Assembly (NCBI RefSeq): GCF_036417845.1
Contig: NC_089979.1
Span: 24,617,958-24,681,957, forward strand
Length of the DNA stretch: 64,000 bases
Reading direction: 5' to 3'
From: Apteryx mantelli
Taxonomy: Eukaryota; Chordata; Aves; Apterygiformes; Apterygidae
Part shown: piece by piece, positions 38,101-48,700 of the stretch
How the letters are laid out: each line of letters begins with the position of its first letter
Position numbering within the stretch: position 1 is the stretch's first letter
Made by a program: the position numbers and the translations under genes
The notes under the pieces: generated by a model
What the model was told of the DNA's origin: nothing
The model's input: only the letters and a program-made list of their open reading frames with translations
Database searches by the model: none

Positions 38101-39409
38101 AATTCAACATTTATATGTTACTCTAACAGTATGCCATATTCACTGACTTCCTTCACATGCAGTAATGCAACATTATGTCAAGTTTGCATTACACCATATA
38201 TGACTTGGCTTCTCTACTTTTCTGCGTTCTTAAACTGACACGGAAGTTTCAGAATAAGCACCAGTAAATACAAAAATTGCAACCTGTTTCCACTAAATTT
38301 GAGTCTTAAACTGTTCTAAGATCTGGAACAGTGCTAACAGCCCAGAATCAAAGATGGCAACAATTATTTCAGGATCTATAAGTCTTACCTGGACTAAGAA
38401 CATAATGCCTTACAGAAAGCAAAACCACAGTGCTTTTCAAATCAATTATCTATAACTACAAGTTTCATAGCTCTCACTATGGGTTGGCATGATTTCATGG
38501 CCATCATGGTATGTTGTTAGCCTCCCATTTCCCTCTCCAATTACTTAAATATTACTCTAGATCCTAAATCTTCAAGACCTCCCAAAAGTAACGAAAGCGA
38601 CCACTTAGAACCTCAAAAAAACACCATTTGTTCTAAAGAAAAAAAACACACCAATGGCATATTAATCTTTTCTTAGCTATGAATTCTGGACAGCAAAGGA
38701 CTATAGTGTGACAGCTATGAATTCCGGACAATGAAGCTCTGTTCAGTATCAAATACCATTAAAGTAATTCAACTGCATATCTAGAAATCCAGAAACAGAA
38801 CAACAGCACAATACCGTGCAACCTATCTTTTCTGCTTTTAAGTCAGCTGTCTTATTCAGTCACCTCAGAAGAGCAGTGCTACATGTGACCACAGCATGTC
38901 ATTGGTATATTAATTCATCAGACCTTATCCTTCATACTGTTAATATCTGAGCAGGAAAAATATTAAACACCCTAAGCCCGAAGGCAGCACTACGGCGTGA
39001 CACCGAGCCGAAGCCAAAGCCGAAGCCCTCCACCGAGCTGTAGACGTTAGCAAGCGCTCCTCTGCTCCCAAGCACCCTCTGCCCCGGCGTCCTTGGGAAG
39101 CCGCACCGGGGGAAAGCGCAGGGCGGAGGCGGCCCCCCGCCCTCCCCGGCGGAGGCCCAGACTGCCGGGCCGCCGCTCGGGCCGGGCGGGAAAGAAACCG
39201 GCCCACAAGGGCCCGGCCGGGCCGGGCCCCGACCACCGGTCGCTGCGGGCGCCGACAGCGGAGCTCCCCGCGCCCGCCGGCCCCTAGCCGTGCCCCCCTC
39301 GCCTCCCCAAGGGGCGGCGAGGCGAGGCGAGGCGAGGCGAGGCGCGCGGGCGCGTCCCCCAGGCCCGACCTCTGCCCACCAATGCCTCACCCGGTGCCCT
39401 CGCCGCCAT
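35026..39409 (-). CDS. UQCRB: UQCRB, cytochrome b-c1 complex subunit 7 (complete, 4 coding exons)
   Basis: Nuclear-encoded subunit of respiratory complex III (ubiquinol-cytochrome c reductase) in the mitochondrial inner membrane. It packs on the matrix side against cytochrome b and is needed for complex assembly. Coding exons join in frame: 39391-39409, 37993-38064, 36148-36314, 35026-35103. Spliced length is 111 aa plus stop, the same as human. The start MAARAP continues as [20 protein letters not shown]; the middle carries [18 protein letters not shown] and [16 protein letters not shown], and the end is [20 protein letters not shown] plus AWNKK. All junctions are GT-AG. The start codon has A at -3 and G at +4. 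There is no cleavable presequence, as is normal for this subunit. The gene is in tandem with MTERF3 upstream, as in human. Identification is secure. Confidence 0.97.
35104..36147 (-). other. UQCRB: UQCRB intron 3
   Basis: About 1.04 kb. Nothing recognised beyond splice sites and short A/T runs. Confidence 0.9.
36148..36314 (-). CDS. UQCRB: UQCRB coding exon 3
   Basis: 167 bases, phase 1 to phase 0, encoding [10 protein letters not shown] to EQWVKYEE. The acceptor is AATACAG and the donor GTATGTG. This exon carries most of the conserved protein. Confidence 0.97.
36315..37992 (-). other. UQCRB: UQCRB intron 2
   Basis: About 1.68 kb. It contains the unexplained open frame at 37,455-37,727, which is preceded on the transcribed strand by a long pyrimidine tract ending in CAG. 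Confidence 0.9.
37455..37727 (-). other. Unidentified 91-codon open frame in UQCRB intron 2
   Basis: An open frame in the sense of UQCRB runs from just after a TAA at 37,728-37,730 to a stop at 37,455-37,457. It reads [20 protein letters not shown], then [16 protein letters not shown], then [16 protein letters not shown]. It has no ATG near its start. The composition ([13 protein letters not shown], a proline run, QPMQQ) looks more protein-like than other chance frames here. A strong pyrimidine tract and CAG acceptor precede it at about 37,750-37,800, but stops lie between that acceptor and the frame. It could be a fossil retrocopy fragment, an unused exon or chance. I do not recognise the family. 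Confidence 0.35.
37993..38064 (-). CDS. UQCRB: UQCRB coding exon 2
   Basis: Seventy-two bases, phase 1 to phase 1, from [11 protein letters not shown] to GFNKL. The acceptor is CTTTCAG and the donor GTAGGT. Another AG six bases inside the exon is not preferred, because using it would remove residues aligned in other vertebrates. Confidence 0.93.
38675..38730. repeat. 18 bp direct repeat, two copies 38 bp apart
   Basis: AGCTATGAATTCTGGACA and AGCTATGAATTCCGGACA differ at one base. Probably a small local duplication. Confidence 0.8.
39316..39340. repeat. (GGCGA)5 repeat
   Basis: Five perfect GGCGA units in the 5' part of UQCRB intron 1, inside the CpG island. Confidence 0.95.
39391..39409 (-). 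CDS. UQCRB: UQCRB coding exon 1
   Basis: Nineteen coding bases: MAARAP plus one base (phase 1), followed by donor GTGAGG. The exon lies inside the CpG island. Confidence 0.93.
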
Positions 39410-39412
39410 CTT
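39402..39412 (-). promoter_or_regulatory. UQCRB: YY1-type site over the UQCRB start codon
   Basis: Minus strand AAGATGGCGGC matches the core YY1 motif (AANATGGCGGC), with the ATG being the UQCRB start codon. YY1 sites just downstream of the transcription start are common in nuclear genes for respiratory proteins. Binding is inferred. Confidence 0.6.
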
Positions 39413-39513
39413 GACCTCGGAAGGGCGCACTGCCTGCTGGGTAACGTCGCAGCGTCCCCGCGCGGGGCAGGAGGGGGAGGGCCTACGTGGGCCGCCAATG
39501 GCGACTCGGTGCT

Positions 39514-39524
39514 TGCACATGCGC
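39514..39524 (+). promoter_or_regulatory. UQCRB: NRF1-like site upstream of UQCRB
   Basis: TGCACATGCGC differs by one base from TGCGCATGCGC. It lies about 105 bases upstream of the start codon. Confidence 0.45.
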
Positions 39525-39720
39525 CCCAGGCCCGGGGAGAAGCTCCGCCCCGCGGGGTGGGACCGCCTCCCGCTGCGCGGGCAGAGCGGCTTGGGCGGCT
39601 GCGGAGGGCGGCGCGGCCGGGGCGGGCTCTGCGCTCCGCGGCCCGCGCCTCGCCCTCCTGGCTCTTCCGTTCCCCTATCTCCAGGAGGGCAGAGGTTAAA
39701 GACTAGCTGTTTGGTACAGC

Positions 39721-42471
39721 TCTGGAGGACGCGAGTATCCTTTCCTCAAAGGCTCAGGGCCAAAAATACCAAGCGTTATGTACACCCACCTACTGGACTC
39801 GCCCCATTCCATACTGCAAAACTGGAGGGAAGAACAACCAAGACACTTAAGCACACTAGATATAAGCCTTATTGCGTGGTGAAGCCTATGACTTTTACGG
39901 TTTTAAATAACAATTACAGTGTTGAAAAACAGAGTTAAGCAGAGACTGATCTATGCTTATTTAAAATAAAGCACATAATGTGGTCACCTAATGGTAGATA
40001 CTGTCCGCACCAGAGCGTCTCTGCAAATTGACAGCTACTCAAAAATTGAAAAATTTTGCCACCACAGTCTAAGAGACATAGCCCTCACTATCCATGCCAA
40101 AATTACCACAGTTTTGTTTGGCCAGAGATAAAGCTGTAGCTCAGAGCCTGGAGAGCTCACGCAGGCAACCACTGGTTTCCGTTTATAGTGATACACCCAG
40201 TTGCAAACGGGGGCAGCTGAACCGCTATAACTGAGTGCTACAAAGACACTTTAGACCAGCAGCTGTTACATGAAGGCTAAAGGTGAATGCTTGCTAAAAT
40301 GAATTTATGTTTGTAAAGTACAATAAGGAAAGCATTAAGCTAGTTGCAGAAAGAAGTAGAAAACCTCTCCCTGGCAGAAATTGCTAGTTCTCAGCACAGC
40401 TATCGGATCAGTAATTCTGTTTTCTGAGGTACAGATGACTGACTTTCCGCAATAATTCTTTCAGAAATAGACCACTTTTTAATTAAAACAAAACACATGC
40501 AAAACCTGACGTAGCATTATTCTAGAAATACCATTACACTAGGCAGTTCCAAGAGGAGAAACATGCAGCTGAATTTGATAAGCAGGCAAACAGAACACTT
40601 CAGAAACTGCAAGTACTGCCGTATTGTATTCAGCAAGCCTCAATTGCTCAACATGCCCAACTTAATCAAAAGCTTCTAGCCTTTATCAACAACAGGCTAC
40701 AATACTTGTAATTCGAGGCCAAACATTTCTTCTAAAGACTTTTTTCATCTTAAAGACAAAAAATATTTGGTATGATTCCCAAAAAGCTCTTCTATCCTCT
40801 CTCCCCTTTTCTTTTAGCACATCGGTAAAATCTTTTGCTTCCTTTCTTTGTAGTATTTCTGGGAAAATATTTTGGCATAAGCTCATGCATTTAAAATTTC
40901 AAGAAGACTGGTTAGTTCTGACAACAATCATATTTGTGTTTAAACATATTAAAGGAATTAAAAGCTCAAAGTTTAAGACACTGAAAATATTGTATGTAAT
41001 ACAGTTTAAATTATAATGCCTTGTCACATGGTGATAAAGTAGCTAAGGAGGACAGAGGAGTAGACCTGAAAAAGGAACGTCTTTACTTTGGCATTATGAA
41101 CTCACACACTGTGCTATAAAAATTAGTTTATTAGATCATTTGACGATTCTAGCTTATTAGCCTTAACCTGCCTTTTGCTTTAATGGGGTCAAAAATCTAA
41201 CCAAGTGTCTTGAATTAGATTTAGTATACTTATCTGAAAGCAAGGGGGTGGGAAGTGTTTAGCCATCACATTTCAGACCACCACTTTAGATGAAATTTGT
41301 TATGCATCTCCACAAAGAACATTAAGCTTTCAAAAAAAAAAGAGACATTTTCATTAAATAAGCTTAAATTCAAACGAAAACATCTGGATTTAAGTTTCCT
41401 GAACTATTTTAACTGAAAGAATGGAAACTCTTAAACAATAAACTATTAGGCAGTGTGCATTTGGATTTAGTCATTTTTTTCACTTTGCCCAAATACACTG
41501 TGAAGCATTTCATAATTCCATATTAATATATTTACTGATAGCATTAACCGCTTTTAATACTCTTACAATTCCTAATGTTACCATCTACTTCAGTTATAAC
41601 TGAGCAAGATAACTGTGTCAACTACATATATACTACAGCTGTTTTTTGCATGGTTACTTGTATACTGAAGACATACAGACCACATCAGGGATGGGGCAAA
41701 ACTACTTTTTTTTCTTCCCCTCCAAGGGGCAGAGAGGAAAGTGAGTTATAAAAGTAAAACTAGACATGTCCTTGAAATCTAGGGGGAGCTTTTTATTTAT
41801 TTATTTTTGCCTAGATTCAGTTTGCTGATTTTCCTTTACATTTCAAACCAAGTTTCACTGTACAGCTTTCAGGATATTAACTTCAGCAACCAGCCTCACA
41901 AAGAAGTACCCTTGTTATAAGCTGTTGATAATAACTTGCTGTTGATAGCTGTTGATAATAGTGTTGATAAACACTATTTTGTATGAAGGGCTTCATGTAT
42001 GTAACAGTGTACTTCTGTCTACAAAGAAAAGAATTACCTTATTAGCTGCTGAGATTAGAACAAGTAATCATGCCACTTCTTTGCTGTTGCACTGGCTAGT
42101 TATTCTAATTTTTAGAGGGAGGTGGGGTGAGGGGAGGAAGAGGAGGAGGCAGAGAAGTCAGTCACTGGTCAGTTTTTCCCTTTCCCAAAGCTCTGAAATT
42201 ATTGAAAAAGAAAAGTAGAAGAATCTGCTTTAATGTACTTTTCTGTCAGCGCATCATTCACTCTGACTTAAAAAATAGCAATTAATTACAAGGATTACAT
42301 CAATAGCAATCAACATATATTTGCTTAATCCTTGTGAAATACACTTTTTAAGTCACCATAAGGAACATTCTTAGCTTTTATGCACCACAAATGTTTCATA
42401 AGCAACAACTTCTTAAACCAGTAATTAAGAAGCTAAGAGACCATAAAAAGTGAGTAGTTTTATAAAATATG
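39721..42471. other. Spacer between UQCRB and MTERF3
   Basis: About 2.75 kb of AT-rich DNA between two genes on the same strand. No exon or repeat family recognised. GTTGATA occurs four times within 41,924-41,969 in a loose tandem arrangement. Confidence 0.65.
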
Positions 42472-42477
42472 TTTATT
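42472..42477 (-). terminator. MTERF3: MTERF3 polyadenylation signal (AATAAA)
   Basis: AATAAA on the minus strand only about 40 bases past the stop codon, implying a very short 3' UTR. Further AATAAA-like motifs near 41,780-41,800 could serve longer transcripts. Confidence 0.65.
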
Positions 42478-42516
42478 TCATAACTTTAGTCTATTCCTTT
42501 TTACATGTGTTACTAA

Positions 42517-42711
42517 TTAAAGTGTTTTTAAGAATTTTTCAAAGTCCTGTATTGAGGCTTTAGCAATCTCTGTACAGAACACCTCATCGGGCAAGGATAC
42601 TAGCTGGTCCAGAGAGATGTAGCTGGGTTGTGCTGGGTCATACTGGGCTCTTCCCAAGAACATAAGAAACAAATGTCTCTCTTTGATTCGTAGTAGTTTT
42701 GAGTTGAAAAC
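42517..42711 (-). CDS. MTERF3: MTERF3 exon 8 with stop
   Basis: 195 bases including TAA at 42,517-42,519. Encodes [20 protein letters not shown] to DFEKFLKTL. Confidence 0.97.
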   Translation of the reverse strand, partial: VFNSKLLRIKERHLFLMFLGRAQYDPAQPSYISLDQLVSLPDEVFCTEIAKASIQDFEKFLKTL

Positions 42712-45700
42712 CTAAGAAAGAAAGAAAAGGGAGAAACTTTAGGTAGTCTAAATTTCAGAATCTGATGAATCTAAAACGGCAGCATTTTTTTAGACAACCT
42801 GAAGTTTTAGCAAGAAAACAATCTGGATCTTTTGCCCTCATTTATGTCAAACATCAGAAAGAGGTTAAAATTTAAATCTTATTATATTGAAACGAGAACT
42901 CAGGGAGCAATATAACTCTCTTGAGCATGACAGCGTATAGGCTGATAGTTATTTGCATTACTTTTGTGTGATCACAGCAAAGAAAGTGGAGAGGAGACAT
43001 TCAGAAACAGGGAGCAGGAATGCCTAAGCATTTTGCGTATATAGGTAGAAACACTTCCTTATAAGGCTTCAGATCGGGATTGTTATGGAGAGGAAAATGA
43101 GAGGTGATTGTATGACATAATACAAAACAGTGAATTGTATAGTGGCAACAGAGAAAGTGAGTGGCTGCATCTCTTTTCGTAACACAGCCAAAAGGCACAG
43201 TTCACTAGTTCAGAACAGCCACTGGTCTTATGCACAACAGTGCTTACCCTTGAAGACATTTGTCACCAAGAGAACTGCAGTCAAAGGTAAGAACAATGGT
43301 AAGGAAACCATGGAAGAAATCAGTGGGAAGACAACAGGAAAGCAGGCTGCAGATGCATCATGGATGCATAGTAAGAAGCCTTAATGCAGAGCTAGAGCTC
43401 TGCTTTTTATGTGCAGTACAACTAAAGAGAGAGAAGCTGCTTAAGAGCTGATTATAGTGACAACAAGAATTGTGGAGGGAGTGAAAGTGAGCAAAGTTTT
43501 TAGTAAAAAGAGAAGACTGCACTACTGAAGGAAGGACTATATGAGGATGTGCACAAACCTGAACTGGAACAGAAAATAAAACTTATTTCTCCTCTGCCTT
43601 GCTTGCCTTTTAAGGAAGAGTCAGAAGAGGGGGTGGGGGATGGGAGGAGAGAACCTCCAATCACTGCTGATGGACTTAACTAACAGGAAGGATGATCAGC
43701 AGCTGTAGCAGCAGAGAAGACTTCACAAAAAATTTAAAAATCCTGTGTGTCTCTTATTTTTGGCATCATTGTCATCCAGGTTGATGGCCAGGCCATATAG
43801 AAGACTGAGTTGTAGTAGCTTCTTTCTGAAGCCCATTGGTTTTAAGGATAGAAGGGAAGAAAAGGGAAGAGAGGTGTCTGCAGCAAGAATGAGAACTCGA
43901 GGCATCTCTCCACTTCCCCCTCCAAACATAGAGGGCAGAAATAATGAGATGAAGCACCACAAAGCCAGAACAGTACAACTGAGAAGGAAATGAGCAAGAC
44001 TTACGGTCACTTACAAGTCAAGGCAGGCGAAAGCAAGACACAGATTGGTATTACAACAAACATCAGTGCTAAGTAAAGATAGATATATCTGATATCAAAG
44101 TAATCAAAATCCTGGAGAGCAGTCTTATTTCCCCATATAATATATCGCTTTTTTAGCTAGTTAGATTCCCTGTTAGATTTTAAGAAGAAAGTTATTGCAG
44201 TACTGAAGTTGTAATGTGTGCTTTATTTTTTTCCCTTGTAAAAGTTACTGGGTGCTACACAACTGTGACTGCATGTCAGCACTGGATAAAGTGACTAATG
44301 CTTTCAACTTGATTTGTGAGGCAATAACTGTAATGAGAAGATAGAAAAAACAAAGTAGCCATCAAGAATATCAACTATTTTCATTCCTGTGATTATTTTA
44401 AAGCCTTTGCAGTAGCAAGGTCAGTAAGAATCTTCTTGCCTCATGGAGAAAACTTTTCTTGCCTTTATAAGATATTTTCAGATCCTAGAACCCGGAAAAT
44501 TTAACTTTTAACTAGGCAAATCTGAAAGAGAAATGTTTATAAATATGCTATCTAATGAGCTCCATATTTTCTTTCTTCTCTCTTACCTAGACATAAGGTT
44601 TGAGGACAAGGAATCCCTAAGCAGGCACTAATCTCTCTTGCATGACTCCAGAAGAGATCAGCATGATTACTCCCGTTAAAAACAAATATTCACTAGATTG
44701 GAGGGGGAGGGAATGAAGAGAACTTCCAAACTGGAATTTACAACAGTTGGTGAGTTGCCAAGAAAAGTTACCCAAATTAAAGTAACAGCCAGACAAGATG
44801 AATTCATGCGTCCTGCATATAGTGAGGATCCTCCTTTGGCACCAAACTAGTAAAGCAGTTACACAAAGAGCACCTACAGTTTATCCCCAGATTAACAGCT
44901 CACCTGAGGAAATTGAGTAAGTATGTCATGGGGAATGCCCATGACATTGTGTAGGTAGTCAAATGTCTGTCTGAGCCTCTTTTTGCTTGCAGTTAAAATC
45001 TTGGGGGTTTTAAACACAATGTGTTGAATTTCGTTACGTTGAAAACCAAGTTCAATCTGACATACCTGAAAAAGAGCACAATTTTATCTTCAAAAGTCAG
45101 CTACAGCAAACTTAGTTTATTTCAGTGGTTTTTTTAAACTAACCTAACTCAAAATTCTTCTACCCTTTGTCACTCAGCAATATGAAACAATCCACAATAG
45201 TACCTGCAGTTTCAGTTCTCTGAAGCCAGAGAGTGCAAGTTGTTTATCACTCCAGGTGAAAGTGTAGTTTGTGGAATATCCTTTAAGTAAAGATGACTTC
45301 TATGAATGCCATCTATTTTTCAGTTTGTCTGATATACAAACAAAACAGCTATGTCTCTGTATGCAGGGCAGTTACAAGCATAAGACTTCTCCCCAAAGAA
45401 TCTTTTATCAGTTTCAATACCCAGCTGTCCAAAGTGACTGACTTTTTAGGTTGTGGAGGTGTTGAATTCAGTGAAATGCAGCAATCAATGAAAAATAGCT
45501 AATGACTACTTTTGTTAATGTGCTATTTCTTTTCTAATATATTAAAGTCAGATTTTTTTTATTAAGGAGTATGATTTCAATCCAGCAGTCTTAGACATAA
45601 AGTTCGTTCAACCTGAAAGAGACATGTAGAATACCTGGTATATTCAGTGTATTTTACAGTTGGTTAAGGCCTGAAGTAAGACTGCTTGTTCAGAAACTGC

Positions 45701-48700
45701 CCTGACTTTAATTACAGTTTCCCAAAAGAAAAATATAACACATTTTTTCAATAAAGTCATGAGTACTCCTCCCAAAGTGCAGGATGGCAAGCAGTTCGTT
45801 GAGTTCCAGAGAAAGGAATTTAGCATACAAGAGTGTCTGTCTGGTAATTCATCCATTTCTTCTATCCTCCAGTGACATTTACAAGCAGCTTGTTTTTAGT
45901 CATGAAGCCAACGTGCTCGCAGTCAACATAACCAGACTTTCAAATCCAACTCAGGTGCTTCTTCAGTTGGCAAGAAGGTGGTACATTTTGTTTGCCCACT
46001 TTGATCTGCCAAGACTAAAGCTCTTTTTCTAGACTGCTTGGCAAATGCAAAGGGAAGGGTTTGGTATCTGGGTTTTGAAGCTACCTTAGGACTTCCAGGC
46101 CTGTAAAGACACTTGTTTCTAGACATGATTATATTCAGGTCTTTCAGCTACTGGTTCTTCCTTATCTGCTTTACAAATATTTGCCTATCACAAGAAATAT
46201 TAACAAACAGATAGCATTGAAGTATAAAGAGATGTGTTTGCACATAGTGGTGTTTTCCACAGATCTGAACCAGCAGTCATAACTTTCTACACTGAAAACA
46301 GAGAATAAGACCTGACCTTAAATCATTGGAGACGTATAGCTGCCCCTACTTTTGACTTAATTGTGGCAAGTCTCTTGAGCTTTCCACATGCCTGAATTCC
46401 TGCTCTGTGAAACAGGACAACAATAATTCTCTCACTTGACATGGAGCTCAAGTGTAAGTCCCCTTGATTATTCTCAATTTGACTGCAAATTACTTAATGT
46501 TCAGTAACTTTTCAGACCATGTATATTGATATCCTTACTGTGTAAGCCCTAGCAATGTTCAACATGCTCTGCATGATTCCTACCACAGGCAATGGTAATG
46601 CAAACTTTCCAATTCTACTTTATCAGTGGATCTCTAATTGGACTTGATGAGACCTTTAAAGGATGGAATAACCCATCCCTGAGCTCATTTAGTCCATCAT
46701 TGGTATCTTTTGACAACCAGTACCAATTGTAGCAGTTGTTTCTAAATGGTAACAGCCCACACATGGTTTCACTTGCAGAGTACCACTTTTCCACCACCCG
46801 CCTAGGACATACAGGACAGAATCCTGACCAAGTCTGAGACATTCAACCTCCAGAGAAGCTGGAGCTTCTAAGTATCAGTAGATTCCAACAGTGAGGACCT
46901 AAAAATCCTTCCCCTCTCTCCATAACATTTGTTAAAAATAAGAATAATACACTATATACTTTTTGATAGTTAGACAAGATAGTTGCACAGAATTGAGGGT
47001 CTTAAAAACACATTCATTATAATATACTGAATCCCCAGCCTGCGGAAATAACGTTCATTAAAAAGAAAGCACTATTAATTGGAACAGTCTGGTATTTTCC
47101 ATTCTCCTCCCTTACCACACATGCATTCCAGATTGTAAGATTCCCAGTGCTTAATAGTTTCAGAGCAGTAAGTCTGTCTGAAAATTATATATTTTAATTC
47201 ATAATTATGCATTATAGGATAATGGGATTTCTCAAATTGTTATACTACATCATGCTGTTTGGCCTAGCTGGCTTTACAGCACAATAATTAAAGCAATACA
47301 GTTACATTTTCAAAGGCAAAAGGAGTCCCTGTGGGTTTGAAGTTATTTACCCAACAGTTGTTAATAATGACCATCTGCTATCAGACAATAGGTGTCAAAT
47401 GCACATTTTGGCAGACTAGCTACCTGCCAAGAGAAAAATAATTGACTGCATATTTCTTGCTCCTAAATCCTCACGGACAATCCAAGTTAGCAAAAAACCA
47501 CAATAAATAATAATAATAAAAAAAGGGAGGGAGCAGGCCCTATTTTTCACTTGCTGTAAAGAAATGAGTAACCATTTGTGCCAACAAACAGCAACTTTCA
47601 GCAGGAAGGGGCACAGATGAAGTTTCTAACCTGCATCAGACTAGAAGATAAAATAAGATATCATTCCATGTATGCTGCAAGCTTGCTGTAAGCTTCCTAC
47701 AGAGGAAAGAACTGGTCCGACAAAATGCTCAAAGTTATTTTACATCTTCACATAAGTATTTCATTAAATTCTTTCTGTACGGGATTTTCTTACAAGGAGT
47801 TTTACCTTCTGCTGACTCTTAAACTGTGTGGGTACACTGTTTTTTTCAACATTTACTAATAAGCTCACCTGAATGTTTTCTTTTACAGGCTCCAATTTGC
47901 CAGTCAGTAGCCTTGGAAGACGAATTACCAGATCCTTTGTCTGCAATCAGAAAAAACAAAATACATGGAAAAAAAGATTATTGGTGAAAGCATGACTGTG
48001 AATCAATCTCTGAAAGAAAGATACAGATCTCACATTAACATTTTCTTTTTGGTGAATTCTAATTCTACTTGGAAGAGAGCTTTCCCTTCCATTTCGTTTT
48101 ATCTCCAGCCCAAAGTTCGTATGAAGCAGCAATCTAATAAGAAGCAAAAAGTTACTCAAATGTCATGTTCCATTTAGAGAGAGAGAGGGAAAAAAAAATC
48201 ATAGCTAATGTAAAACAGATGGAAAGAAGAAGTAAAAGCATCCCCCCAAAAGTAGAAAGCATACTGAAGCGCCGACTCTTTCTCAGAGCTTAGGGTTGTT
48301 TCTGCCCATCTCCTTAAAGTAAAGGAAACACTACCTGACAGAAGCTGTGAAAAGATTTTTCAGCTGCAGTACTTTATTTCTCTACCTCAGGTTTGTTTGC
48401 ACAATAATATTATGGTAGTATTAGAAATTACCCCACATCTGCTGAACTCCAGGAGTACTTGCAGTCCACCCTGACTACAAGACAGTGACTAAACACTTGG
48501 CCAGAACCGTCTCTTACCTCAAGCCTGAGAAAGTCCAGTTAACAGAAGAATACAACATTTCACTTGGACCTTGGTAATTATGGGCATCATCAGCCACTGC
48601 AGGGAAACAACTAACACACTTCCCACTTATTCCAGGAAGCTAGATCCTAAGAAGATCCCAAAGCAGGGTGCAAAACACCTGCTAAGCACTTAGCATGGTA

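Larger units (their letters stand above)
38065..39390 (-). other. UQCRB: UQCRB intron 1
   Basis: About 1.33 kb. The 5' part is in the CpG island and holds a (GGCGA)5 array. The 3' part has a dispersed 18 bp direct repeat (AGCTATGAATTC-T/C-GGACA) at 38,675-38,692 and 38,713-38,730. Confidence 0.9.
38970..39720. promoter_or_regulatory. UQCRB: UQCRB CpG-island promoter
   Basis: A dense CpG block over exon 1 and its flanks. On the upstream side are a CCAAT motif (39,495-39,499, plus strand) and an NRF1-like site (39,514-39,524). A YY1-type motif overlaps the start codon. There is no obvious TATA box, as expected for a housekeeping mitochondrial gene. The start of transcription cannot be fixed from sequence. 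Confidence 0.85.
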
